A DNA stretch of 25,944 bases from Candidatus Gastranaerophilales bacterium (GCA_944323095.1 CALURE010000005.1:1-25944); one strand, 5' to 3'; positions 7,842 through 16,586 are shown, counted from the first letter of the stretch. The notes: a model not told the origin generated them from the letters alone. Program-made: numbers and translations.

Positions 7842-7869
7842 AATTATACTTGATATAATATAAATTATA
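7842..7869. promoter_or_regulatory. Divergent promoter/operator region (AT-rich palindrome)
   Basis: The 92-bp spacer between the divergent genes holds an inverted repeat TATAAT-ATAA-ATTATA at 7854-7869. It also holds a minus-strand TATAAT at 7845-7850 that could drive the leftward pair. Such a palindrome could be an operator for the adjacent XRE protein, but AT richness makes chance palindromes common. Confidence 0.4.
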
Positions 7870-7894
7870 CATGATAATAATAATTAAGCAAGTC

Positions 7895-7903
7895 TGTTAT
7901 TAT
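7895..7903 (+). promoter_or_regulatory. Extended -10 of the XRE gene (leaderless)
   Basis: TGTTATTAT (TG at 7895-7896, hexamer 7898-7903) predicts a start near 7910, 2 nt before the ATG at 7912. No Shine-Dalgarno exists, so the mRNA should be leaderless or nearly so. No clear -35 is seen, which an extended -10 can tolerate. Confidence 0.5.
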
Positions 7904-7911
7904 ATTTTTAT

Positions 7912-8124
7912 ATGGATGATCAACAAATAAAACAAAATATTGCGTCAAATATCAGACAGTATAGGGCTAAAAAGAAAATTTCACAGGAAAAATTGTCTGA
8001 TCTCACAGGCATCAGCCAGCAGCATATTTCAAATATTGAAAATGAACAGGTTAATCCAAGTATTGAATTGCTTATGAAAATTTCTGATGCATTAGAAGTA
8101 ACACTTAACGATCTTGTATATTAA
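7912..8124 (+). CDS. XRE-family (Cro/CI-type) transcriptional regulator
   Basis: This 70-residue protein is essentially one helix-turn-helix domain. The pattern NIRQYRAKKKISQEKLSD (14-31), LTGISQQHISNIENEQVNPS (32-51) and LLMKISDALEVTLNDLVY is the canonical HTH_3 fold, with recognition helix around QQHISNIE. It has no partner or peptidase-cleavable domain of its own. It is divergent from the small protein and metallopeptidase genes across a 92-bp spacer that contains an AT-rich palindrome. That arrangement suggests it represses the divergent pair, itself, or both. XRE proteins next to HExxH peptidases are a recurring pairing in ICE/phage regulation (ImmR/ImmA) and stress control. Here the peptidase is transcribed in the opposite direction. 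There is no ribosome site. Confidence 0.93.
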   Translation: MDDQQIKQNIASNIRQYRAKKKISQEKLSDLTGISQQHISNIENEQVNPSIELLMKISDALEVTLNDLVY

Positions 8125-8126
8125 TA

Positions 8127-8231
8127 GGCTGGATTGCGTCGCATTCGCTCGCAATGACGAAAAAAGTTCTTGCGTAGATTGGAGAACTTCGTTTTTAGTC
8201 ATTCTGAGCCGACAGGCGAAAGAATCCAGCC
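8127..8231. repeat. Composite palindromic repeat, copy A1
   Basis: This 105-bp unit begins with GGCTGGATT (8127) and ends with its inverted complement AATCCAGCC (8223-8231). It consists of two GTCATT-headed hairpin repeats facing each other. One on the minus strand (8158 to 8127) has stem ATTGCG/CGCAAT. One on the plus strand (8198-8231) has stem ATTCT/AGAAT. It starts 2 nt after the XRE stop codon. A direct homologous copy lies at 8561-8735. Units of the GTCATTGCGAG...GCAATCC type are known as dispersed intergenic repeats in many unrelated bacteria. Confidence 0.88.
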
Positions 8232-8274
8232 GATTATTTTTTATTGTATAATTTATTAATAAAAGGAAATAAAT

Positions 8275-8559
8275 TTGAGCGGATATACATATATACTATT
8301 TAACAGAAAGAATGGAACTTTATATATTGGAGTAACTTCCAATCTGGTTAAAAGAGTTTATGAACATAAAAATAAATTAGCAGATGGTTTTACAAAAAAA
8401 TACGGTGTTGACAAATTAGGCTATTATGAAATTTTCGATAATATTGAAGATGCAATTTTAAGAGAGAAAAAACTCAAAGGAACATCAAGAAAAAAGAAAC
8501 TTGAATTGATTGAAATCAATAATCCGGAATGGATTGATTTGTATCACGAAATAATATAA
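8275..8559 (+). CDS. GIY-YIG endonuclease-like protein (UPF0213/YhbQ type)
   Basis: This 94-residue protein is a single GIY-YIG nuclease domain. Residues 4-6 (YTY) stand for the GIY strand and 17-19 are YIG. Arg27, His31, Glu64 in ILREKKLKG, and the C-terminal NPEWIDLY (83-90) are the usual conserved positions of the small stand-alone family. It has no DNA-binding domain beyond the nuclease core, and its substrate is unknown. The start is TTG with AAAGGAAA 6-8 nt upstream, and a TATAAT at 8247-8252 lies just beyond repeat A1. Composite repeats A1 (8127-8231) and A2 (8561-8735) flank it in direct orientation, A2 beginning 1 nt after the stop. This bracketing suggests a mobile cassette, or that the nuclease acts on such repeats. 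Both ideas are inference. Confidence 0.92.
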   Translation: MSGYTYILFNRKNGTLYIGVTSNLVKRVYEHKNKLADGFTKKYGVDKLGYYEIFDNIEDAILREKKLKGTSRKKKLELIEINNPEWIDLYHEII

Positions 8560-8560
8560 C

Positions 8561-8735
8561 CATAAGCTGGATTGCGTCGCATTCGCTCGCAATGACAAAA
8601 AAATTCTTACAAAATCCATATGGTGGGTGGAGCGGCACGCTCCCTCGCAATGACAGGAAAAATACATGCGTAGATTGAAGTGCTTCGTTTTTAGTCATTC
8701 TGAGGCTCGAATGAGCCGAAAGAATCCAGCTTATG
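8561..8735. repeat. Composite palindromic repeat, copy A2
   Basis: The ends CATAAGCTGGATT (8561-8573) and AATCCAGCTTATG (8723-8735) are perfect 13-bp inverted repeats. Most of A1 is present in the same order and orientation: the ATTGCG/CGCAAT unit (8565-8596), then the TGCGTAGATTG segment, a shared CTTCGTTTTTAGTC, and a GTCATTCTGAG unit (8694-8730) with inner hairpin GGCTC/GAGCC. A2 is longer than A1 because it has an insert (about 8610-8665) containing a further minus-strand unit at 8629-8654. Confidence 0.87.
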
Positions 8736-8899
8736 ATGGCAGACGGAGGACAGGGAAGTCTTTTATTCGGAAGTTCAGAGGTTCGGATGTCAGGATGTCA
8801 GGCTATTTACGGCGGGCAGAGCCCGCAAATAAGATACTTTCATACGAAGCTCCGAAACAGTTTGCCTTCCGGGCTTCTTGACTTCTGTCTGCCATCATA
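8732..8899. repeat. Third inverted-repeat element abutting A2
   Basis: TATGATGGCAGAC (8732-8744) and GTCTGCCATCATA (8887-8899) are perfect 13-bp inverted ends. GAAGTC/GACTTC (8755-8760, 8880-8885) extends the arms. A strong inner hairpin GCGGGC-AGA-GCCCGC lies at 8812-8826, and GATGTCAG is duplicated near 8786-8801. The left end overlaps the right end of A2 by 4 nt. No credible gene is inside; the open frame at 8666-8881 is made of repeat sequence. It is visibly more GC-rich than its surroundings. Confidence 0.75.
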
Positions 8900-8934
8900 G
8901 CCTGCCTGACTTCTGGTCTTCTAATAATCAGTCA

Positions 8935-8982
8935 GGTGGGAACGCTATGCTTATCCCACCCTACAACTCTCCCACAGGAGAG
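8935..8982. repeat. Two further palindromes downstream of glcD
   Basis: GGTGGGA (8935-8941) pairs with TCCCACC (8954-8960), and CTCTCC (8967-8972) pairs with GGAGAG (8977-8982). Neither has a T-run on either strand, so they are poor terminators. Both resemble dispersed intergenic palindromes of other bacteria. Together with A2 and the third element they fill the gene-free stretch 8560-9038. Confidence 0.7.
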
Positions 8983-9038
8983 GGTGTATTTCATACTGAA
9001 CACAGGTTATGAGTGAAACGTATGTATTCAGGTAAAAA

Positions 9039-10427
9039 TTAAAATATTTTATACGGATTAAGAATATTGTCAGGGTCAAAGGTCTTTTTTATTTTACGCA
9101 TATAATCAAGAGCTATTGAATTTACAACTTTATCTATATGAGCCCGTTTTACAGCCCCTATGCCATGCTCGCCTGATAAAATTCCGCCAAGCTTTGCTGT
9201 CAGGTCATAAATTTCACTTTTTGCAAGTTTATAACGTTTGTACTCATCCTCATCATTATAATCAATCGGAATCTGCGGATGAACGCTTCCATCTCCGACA
9301 TGACCAACCATACAAACTTCCAGATTGTATTTTTCGCAAATTTCGCGAATACCTGTAACAAGTGCTTCTAAATTTTCTCTGGAAACAATAACATCATCAG
9401 TTGTTACGTTTGGTTTTAATTTCGCACATGCACCCATTGACGAGCGCCTTGCAGTCCAGATTTTATTATATTCTTCTTCATTATGTGATGCTTGAATTGC
9501 AGATGCATTACAATTTTTTAAGATATTCAAAATTACATCTTCCTGATATTGCATCGAACATTCAAAACCGTCAATTTCTATAACAAGTGCAGCTTCTTTA
9601 TTTGTTAAAAGGTTTGCAGGATAAAACCTTTCGACTGTTTGAATTGCATTTTTATCCATAAAATCAAGCGTTGCAGGATAAATTCGCTGTTCAATAACAG
9701 AATTCACTGCCTTGACAGCTTCTCTCACCGTTTCAAAATAAGCCATAAAAACTTTTTTGCTCTGCGGTTTAGGAATTAATTTTAAAGTTGCTTCTACAAC
9801 TATGCCGAGAGTTCCTTCCGAGCCGACAAAAAGTGTATTCAGATTATAGCCTGTTGCATTTTTAATCGTATTTGAGCCGGTTCTCAAAATTTTACCATCA
9901 GCCATAACAACTTTTAAATCTATAACGTAATCCTTTGTTGTCCCGTATTTAAATGATTTTGCGCCGCCGGATGACTGAGCTATACTTCCGCCGATTGTAG
10001 AAACTGCGAGGTTTGAAGGATCCGGCGGATAAAAAAGTCCGAACTTTTCAACTGCTTTTTGCAAATCTCCGAGCACTACACCTGGTTCAACAATTGCCGT
10101 CATATTTTCTTTATTTATTGAAATAATTTTATTCATTTTTGAAAAATTCAAAATTATCCCGCCATGTTCAACCGTACATGCCCCGACAACATTTGTACCT
10201 GCACCTCTGCAAATCACAGGAATTTTATATTTTGCGGCGAGCTTAACGACTTTTTGCACCTGCTGTGCATTCTCAACAAATACAACAACATCCGGCAGAT
10301 TTTTAATTTTTCTGATATTTGCCGCATCCTGAGCATAAGCGTATCTTTCTTCCAGTGCATCTAAAATATTGGAAGCTGGAAGGTTCTTTTTTAAATCAGA
10401 GATTAATTTTTTATTCTTCGTCAACAT
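9039..10427 (-). CDS. glcD: FAD-linked oxidase, glycolate/D-lactate dehydrogenase type
   Basis: This 462-residue flavoprotein of the GlcD/D-2-hydroxyacid dehydrogenase group oxidises a 2-hydroxyacid (glycolate or D-lactate most likely) to the 2-oxoacid. The N-terminal PCMH-type FAD domain shows VICRGAGTNVVGACTV, DPSNLAVSTIGGSIAQSSGG and KYGTTKDYV. The C-terminal FAD-oxidase domain shows HVGDGSVHPQIPI and LSGEHGIGAVKR. The length matches GlcD. No GlcE, GlcF or Fe-S partner is adjacent, so the electron acceptor is not evident. The ATG at 10427 lies inside the end of the upstream giant gene (17-nt overlap), so translation is probably coupled and no separate ribosome site is seen. D-lactate oxidation to pyruvate would fit with the nearby PpdK, but the substrate cannot be told from sequence. 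Confidence 0.93.
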   Translation of the reverse strand: MLTKNKKLISDLKKNLPASNILDALEERYAYAQDAANIRKIKNLPDVVVFVENAQQVQKVVKLAAKYKIPVICRGAGTNVVGACTVEHGGIILNFSKMNKIISINKENMTAIVEPGVVLGDLQKAVEKFGLFYPPDPSNLAVSTIGGSIAQSSGGAKSFKYGTTKDYVIDLKVVMADGKILRTGSNTIKNATGYNLNTLFVGSEGTLGIVVEATLKLIPKPQSKKVFMAYFETVREAVKAVNSVIEQRIYPATLDFMDKNAIQTVERFYPANLLTNKEAALVIEIDGFECSMQYQEDVILNILKNCNASAIQASHNEEEYNKIWTARRSSMGACAKLKPNVTTDDVIVSRENLEALVTGIREICEKYNLEVCMVGHVGDGSVHPQIPIDYNDEDEYKRYKLAKSEIYDLTAKLGGILSGEHGIGAVKRAHIDKVVNSIALDYMRKIKKTFDPDNILNPYKIF

Positions 10428-13400
10428 ATGATGTCAGCTTATCTATATTTGTACCAAGTCTGGATATTAATTTTTCAATTTTATCCACTTTTCTATTTAA
10501 CATCATATCATCTTTTTCTTCAAGTGCTGATAAAATTTTATCTAACTTCATTTCTAATCTGTCAATTCTCAACTCTTGCTGTTCAAACTTTTCTTCAAGT
10601 TCATCGACTATTTGCGTTTTTTCAGGAAGTAGTTCTCTTAACTGTTCAAAATCATTTTTTAAATCAGTAATTTCTGCGGTTTTATCTAATAAGGAAGCAA
10701 TATTTTCTGTTGTAGAATCGACCCATTCGCCCAGATACATCATAACCTGATGGAACACTTTATCTGCATTTGCACCTTCAACAGCCATTGAATGAATATT
10801 ATCAACCTTTCTTTCTAGTCTGTCATTTATACCGGAATTATCCAGATTATCAATCCTGTCTTCCAGCCTGTAAACAAGATTGCTAAAATTATTTAATCCG
10901 TCATTTAAGGCTTTATACGACTCATCTGACGTTAGAAGAAGTTTATTCGTTCTGGAACTTATGCTTAAAATATCTTCGTTAAGCTTTTCAATATCAGTTT
11001 TTAAATCTACCATCTGATCCTGAGTCAATGTAGATTCTAAACCTTTAACGGAAGTAACTATTTTTTTAATATCCTCTGAAAAACTTTCAAAGTCATTACC
11101 GGACATGTTGTTTATTGCAAGACGCAATTTCGCAATATCTGATTCGACATCCTGCAATGTATATGAATAACCAAAATCATCGTCAGAACTTGCAATTTGT
11201 TTTAACTGGTTTTTAACTTCGATTAAATTCTGATTAATTTGGTCAGTTTTTTCTTCTACAAAATCTTTTATTTCTTCTGTTTCTTCCACAAAAGAAATCT
11301 GATCAAACAGAGACACAAGAGCATTCAATATAGACTCTTTAATATCTTCTGAATTCTTCTCAAGATCAACATTATCAAGCTTTAACAAAACATCTCTTAG
11401 ATATTTATCTATAGCTGCAGTTTTTTCATCCGATGAAGTTTCAAAATATTTTCTCTGTTCAAAAATCAAATCTTTTATATCGTCTATTTCTTCAGCGATG
11501 TCAAAATCAGTTCCATCCATTGCAAGAACATCAACTTTTTCATGCAGAGCTGTAAGCATTTCTGCAACTCTGTCCTCTGTTTTAAAAATTTCGTCAACTC
11601 TTTCGTTGAGTTCATCTACAGATGGATCGGAAGCTATAATGTCTACTTTCGAATTCAAATTTTCTAAAAGATCAGAAATTTTTGAATCTTCTGAATTTTT
11701 TTCAATTTTGGAATATATCTGATAAATTTCTTCAACTTTATCGCTAAGCAGAATTATAGACGGATCAGACGCAATGACATCTACTTTGGAAGTTAAATTT
11801 TCAAGCATTGATGTAAGCTTTGAATCATCTGCAAATTTTTCGACTTTAGATGAAATAGAATTTAGCAATCCTGACAAAGTTGCGTAATCATCTTTTGCCT
11901 GTTTTTGTAATTCCTGAAAATAATTCAGAATTTCTTCGTTATCCGCAGAAGTAACAAAAATATCCAGCTTTTGGTTCAATGCCTCCAGAAGTTCCTTAGT
12001 CTGCATCGGGCTGCATTTATCAATCGTATTTTCACAGGCTGATTGAACATAATTTTTTATAGAATCCCCGAGAGTTGAGATGCCTGCGTTTAACACATTT
12101 GTTTGCTCCGTAAGATAATTTTGACCTTTAAAAATATCTTCAATTTTTGCAGACAGTTCTTCTTTCAAATTTTCGATTGAACTTTCTGTCCTTGTATTGT
12201 TAAAAGCAATATCAATATAAGCTTTTAAATCATTAATATAATCATCAATTTTTTCTTCTAAATTATGTTTAACATCTCTGGCGGAAGTTTCTACCGTAAT
12301 ATTTAAAAGTTCAATATCATTAGAAATCTTATTGCTGACGCATTCCTCAACACTATTAATTTTATTTAATACTTCTTTATAAGCCTGTTCAAGCTTATTA
12401 ACACTCTCGGAATTAGCCGCGAGTTCACCGTTAATATCCACGGTAAAATTCACAAAAGATTCCTGCAGTCCGGATTTTAACTCCTGCAAAATATTGGAGA
12501 AGTCAAAACCAATAAATTCATCAATACCAGTCTTAACAGGTTCAAATGCTCTCATAATTTCTTCGGTTTTGCATTGCAAAGCATCTGAAATATCAGTATT
12601 TATTATACCGAATTCCTGTTTTAATGATGAAATTTTGTCTTCAAGATCAGAAATTAAACCATCAGAAATAGCCGTATGCTCCTCTTTTAAAGAGGATATT
12701 GCAGAAATAAGTCCGTCAAATTTTTCATCGACAGATAAAATATTTTCTTTTACGGAAACATCTATGCCGCTCAATACAGATTCATTTAAAGCTGCAATTT
12801 TTGAGATAATATTATCTATTCCAGTATCAATCAATGTAACTGTATTGTCTAATTTATCATCAGATGCTGATTTTACGGATTTCAAATATTCACTCAAAAC
12901 AGCAAGTTCATCCTTCAAGCCGGATACCTCATCCATTGAAGCCATAACTTTTGCTTCTGTATCAGATGCGCTGTTTTCTGCAATATGAACAAATTCTGAA
13001 AGTTTAGCCTGTAAAACTTCAATTTTTTGTTCATACTGCTCTGAATTAGACATAATTGAAGATTCTAAATCCAGAAGTTTTTCGGTAATTTTATTTTCAC
13101 TGTCACTTCTGCCAGACTTGTATGCTATATTCAATTCGGAAATATAATTTTTTAAACTTTCGGAAATTTCATCAAAGTGTTCGCGTAAATCATTAACACT
13201 GCCTGATACATTTTTTAATTCATATAACTGGGTATCACTGCAGTCTTTTATGAGTTTTTCATGTTCAGTGTATGTACCTTCAAAATTGTCAGCAAGAGAA
13301 GATATTTTTTCAATTAATGTGTTAATATTTTCAGAAATATCAACCGGCATATTTTCTGATAAAAGATCAAGTTTTGAAGATACTTCTTTTACTGTATTAA

Positions 13401-16400
13401 AAACTTTATCCATATAACCAAGTGAAGTCTGCTGAATTTCGTATTTCAGTTCTTCGACTTTTGCACCGGCATCACTAATACTGCTAACGAGATTTCCATA
13501 ATTCGTTCTTGAAGTATTTTCAAATAATTCACTTAAAGATGAGCAGGATGACAATATTTCTTCCAGTGATGTGCGGATACTGTCAAAACCTGATGTAATA
13601 CTAAATATACGCGCATCATCTTTGCCTGACAAATCGTTTTTTAAGCCGTTGATTTCTTCAGCCATATTTGAAACAGACAACTGCAGGTCTTTCATATTCA
13701 GATTTATATTAGAATTTATGCCGTCCTGCACGGAAGCAGACATTGCTTTGAGTTCATTAAGAACGTTATCAAGAATTTCCGAAGGCTTTTGAGATGAAAG
13801 ATCTCTGATAAACTGTATATTTAAAGAAATATCAGATAATTCCGTTTCAAATTTACTAAAATATTCCTGACGGTTATTTTCTGAATCTGATAATACCGAA
13901 TTAACCTGTTCTTTCAGACTATCAACAGCCTTTAAAATACTATCGCAATTCTGAAGAGAATTATTTTCAAAAACATCTTTAATATTATCTATTTTACTCT
14001 CAATAACCTCTAGCCTGTCTGTATCGCCAAGATTTTCAATTTTCTTTAAAATTTCAGCAATAAGCTCCTTGCCGGACTCGGCATTTAGCTGTAAAACATT
14101 TGCATTATCTATAATTTTTTGCACAAAGTCAGAAAAATCATGTCTGAAATTTGCGAAGTCATCAGCGGTTAATGCTCCGGCATATAAATTTTCAAAATTT
14201 TTCAACTGCCCGTTAAACAGATCACGGTTTTCCGTATTTGAATTCATAATAATATCTTTTAAAGAGGATATTATTATAGAAAAATCATCAATTTTGGAAA
14301 TAACACTCTCAGTATTTGTTTTTGACGAATTTTGCAGTTCATTAAGTTTTTCTGAAATTCCTGCAAAATTCCTGCCTGAAATATCATCAAAAGATTCTAA
14401 TATATTATCAATCTTAGACGACAATTGTTCTAAATCATATGAATAATCAACAGGTTCGTAGGAATTTATTGTCTCGGTTAACGGAATAATATCATCTTTT
14501 TTGGCAACTACCTCCATCATCATTGAAATGATTTTGGATAATTCATCATTATGTCTGTTCAAATCATCAAGAGAGCTTATTATTCCGGAAGAAGAAGTAT
14601 TTATCTGCTGAATTTTTTCATTTATTAAATTATTCTGTTCAGAATTGTCAAGCAGTTGAAGATTATCCGATATGTTTTGTATCTTTTCTCCGACAGAAGA
14701 TGCAGCCTCATCTATAACATGATTTAATCCTTCAAGCGATTCAAGCTTTTGTGACAGCTTATTTTCAACTTCCGATTGCGATAAAGAAATTGAATTTTTT
14801 ATGTCATTAATATAGTCTCTTATCTCGAGAATATTGTTCTTTATTTCATCTTTAAACGCATCAGTATTTGAATTTATTAAAAGTTCAATGTTTCTGATAT
14901 CAACAGACAAATTTTTCAGAGTCTCTATTTTTTGCTGCTCATTAAGTTCGTTTGTATCAGAAAATATTTCTTTCTGTTTTGCAATTTCATCCGATAGCTC
15001 CCTTGAAAGTTCTTCCAAAATTGATTTTAAGGACGAGTAATTATCGCTAAAATTTGCATTTAAACTGTCGTTTAAACTATCAACTTTTAATGAAACATCT
15101 GAAACATGCTCCATCAAAAGCGCTGAATTTTGCAAATCACTTTCTACAGACTGCTTAAATTCAGCTCTGAATTGTGAGATTTCCGATGAAATTTTACTTG
15201 TATCTTCTGCGAGTCCTGCCGAAGTTTTTTGCAATATTTCATCAAATTCTGTTTTCAAATTGCTTATATTACCGGAAAGTTCATTGATATAATCTTTTAC
15301 AGCTTCGTAATTAGAATTAGAATTTTCATTAACACTTAAAACAACATCTGAGACAACACTATCTTTTACAGCGTTAACATTTTCCGATATTCCGGACACA
15401 ATAGAAGATAGTTCATCTATAGAACTTTGCGGATTTAGTTCTATTAAATTTTTTAAATTTCCCAGAATAATTGAGGTTTCCGTTTTTAAATCGGAATACA
15501 ATTCTTTTGATGATGTGTCTAAATTTTCAAAACTTGTATTAATACGGCTGCTTAAAGAAGATATTTCAGATGAAAGGTTTGTATAATTTATTTTACTGCC
15601 TTCTTCAAAAGATTCTTTAATCTCGTTCAGTCTTATAATAATATTTTCAAAATCATCCCTGAAATCAAGAGCTTTAACAGATTCAAGAATACTTTCAATT
15701 CTTTCTGTGCTGTAAGAAAGCTCAGAATTCAGAGCATTTGAATTATCTATAATCTTCTGAACAAAATCAGCCAGATCCTGTCTGAAAGCTGCAAAATCCT
15801 GTTCAGTCACAATACTGTTAAAAGAATTTTGCAAAACATCAAATCTTTCCGTCAAATCTTTGTTATTTTGCAGAGCAGAATTTTCAATCGCATATTTTAA
15901 AGAGTCAGTTATATTTTGAAATTCAGATATTTTATCAGGCAGTGCTTTTACATCTGACGAAATAATTCCAACCTGCCTGTGTATAAAGTCAACCTGACCT
16001 GAAATATCATATTTTTGCAAATTTTCTTCTGCATTTAATAAGCTGTTCTGGATATTTTCAAAAGAAATTTTAATATTTGAATTTAATTCAGACAAATTTA
16101 CAAAAATATCATTTAAAAGAGAAGATAATTCATCTTTTGTTAATATTTTACCGTCAGTTTGATTAAGCTTATTTTCAATTCCTGCAAGAATATTTTTCTG
16201 TTCTTCAAGACTGTCTGTAACAATATTAACATTTGTTGTCAAATTATTAAATACATTTGTAATATCTTCATTTTTGGCAAGATCCTTATTTGATGAAGCT
16301 ATTTCTTTTAACAAACTGTCCAGAGTATCGAGTTTTACAGATGAACCGGTATTATTATCCTCAATTACTTTTTTTAATTCTGAGATATAAAGTTTAATTA

Positions 16401-16545
16401 AATCAGTTGCTTCATTATCTTCAGACATCAATTCAAGTTTCGCATTTATACCTGTTAATATTCTTTCAAATCCCTGAGCATTATTTTCGTTTTCAACACG
16501 CATTGTGTTGAGAATTTGAGCAATTTCATCTACAGTTAGTGCCAT
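10411..16545 (-). CDS. Giant coiled-coil protein, 2044 residues
   Basis: I recognise no family. The ATG at 16545 (MALTVDEIAQILNTMR) is preferred. The frame stays open 25 codons upstream, but those codons run through the AT-rich promoter region and read MQFSIILLIY. Nearly the whole chain is Glu, Lys, Asp, Ser, Asn, Leu and Ile in heptad-like order, with almost no Pro, Trp or Cys. It has no signal peptide or membrane segment, so it is a long cytoplasmic rod or network former. Internal repeats are clear. A segment with DFVQKIIDN near residues 245-270 recurs near 791-815. In the C-terminal third, units containing LENLxSKVDxIASDPS recur about every 46 residues (near 1577 and 1623), with weaker copies on either side. 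It is co-transcribed with glcD. Cytoskeletal or tethering roles are possible but unproven. Confidence 0.88.
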   Translation of the reverse strand: MALTVDEIAQILNTMRVENENNAQGFERILTGINAKLELMSEDNEATDLIKLYISELKKVIEDNNTGSSVKLDTLDSLLKEIASSNKDLAKNEDITNVFNNLTTNVNIVTDSLEEQKNILAGIENKLNQTDGKILTKDELSSLLNDIFVNLSELNSNIKISFENIQNSLLNAEENLQKYDISGQVDFIHRQVGIISSDVKALPDKISEFQNITDSLKYAIENSALQNNKDLTERFDVLQNSFNSIVTEQDFAAFRQDLADFVQKIIDNSNALNSELSYSTERIESILESVKALDFRDDFENIIIRLNEIKESFEEGSKINYTNLSSEISSLSSRINTSFENLDTSSKELYSDLKTETSIILGNLKNLIELNPQSSIDELSSIVSGISENVNAVKDSVVSDVVLSVNENSNSNYEAVKDYINELSGNISNLKTEFDEILQKTSAGLAEDTSKISSEISQFRAEFKQSVESDLQNSALLMEHVSDVSLKVDSLNDSLNANFSDNYSSLKSILEELSRELSDEIAKQKEIFSDTNELNEQQKIETLKNLSVDIRNIELLINSNTDAFKDEIKNNILEIRDYINDIKNSISLSQSEVENKLSQKLESLEGLNHVIDEAASSVGEKIQNISDNLQLLDNSEQNNLINEKIQQINTSSSGIISSLDDLNRHNDELSKIISMMMEVVAKKDDIIPLTETINSYEPVDYSYDLEQLSSKIDNILESFDDISGRNFAGISEKLNELQNSSKTNTESVISKIDDFSIIISSLKDIIMNSNTENRDLFNGQLKNFENLYAGALTADDFANFRHDFSDFVQKIIDNANVLQLNAESGKELIAEILKKIENLGDTDRLEVIESKIDNIKDVFENNSLQNCDSILKAVDSLKEQVNSVLSDSENNRQEYFSKFETELSDISLNIQFIRDLSSQKPSEILDNVLNELKAMSASVQDGINSNINLNMKDLQLSVSNMAEEINGLKNDLSGKDDARIFSITSGFDSIRTSLEEILSSCSSLSELFENTSRTNYGNLVSSISDAGAKVEELKYEIQQTSLGYMDKVFNTVKEVSSKLDLLSENMPVDISENINTLIEKISSLADNFEGTYTEHEKLIKDCSDTQLYELKNVSGSVNDLREHFDEISESLKNYISELNIAYKSGRSDSENKITEKLLDLESSIMSNSEQYEQKIEVLQAKLSEFVHIAENSASDTEAKVMASMDEVSGLKDELAVLSEYLKSVKSASDDKLDNTVTLIDTGIDNIISKIAALNESVLSGIDVSVKENILSVDEKFDGLISAISSLKEEHTAISDGLISDLEDKISSLKQEFGIINTDISDALQCKTEEIMRAFEPVKTGIDEFIGFDFSNILQELKSGLQESFVNFTVDINGELAANSESVNKLEQAYKEVLNKINSVEECVSNKISNDIELLNITVETSARDVKHNLEEKIDDYINDLKAYIDIAFNNTRTESSIENLKEELSAKIEDIFKGQNYLTEQTNVLNAGISTLGDSIKNYVQSACENTIDKCSPMQTKELLEALNQKLDIFVTSADNEEILNYFQELQKQAKDDYATLSGLLNSISSKVEKFADDSKLTSMLENLTSKVDVIASDPSIILLSDKVEEIYQIYSKIEKNSEDSKISDLLENLNSKVDIIASDPSVDELNERVDEIFKTEDRVAEMLTALHEKVDVLAMDGTDFDIAEEIDDIKDLIFEQRKYFETSSDEKTAAIDKYLRDVLLKLDNVDLEKNSEDIKESILNALVSLFDQISFVEETEEIKDFVEEKTDQINQNLIEVKNQLKQIASSDDDFGYSYTLQDVESDIAKLRLAINNMSGNDFESFSEDIKKIVTSVKGLESTLTQDQMVDLKTDIEKLNEDILSISSRTNKLLLTSDESYKALNDGLNNFSNLVYRLEDRIDNLDNSGINDRLERKVDNIHSMAVEGANADKVFHQVMMYLGEWVDSTTENIASLLDKTAEITDLKNDFEQLRELLPEKTQIVDELEEKFEQQELRIDRLEMKLDKILSALEEKDDMMLNRKVDKIEKLISRLGTNIDKLTSYVDEE

Positions 16546-16586
16546 TATTATGTTTCTCTTTCTTAAAAAAATATCCCTCTTTATAT

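Noticed and set aside
8666..8881. 71-residue open frame on the plus strand
   Set aside because: It is built from repeat A2 and the third inverted-repeat element, has no ribosome site, and its Arg/Ser-rich composition is unlike the real genes here.
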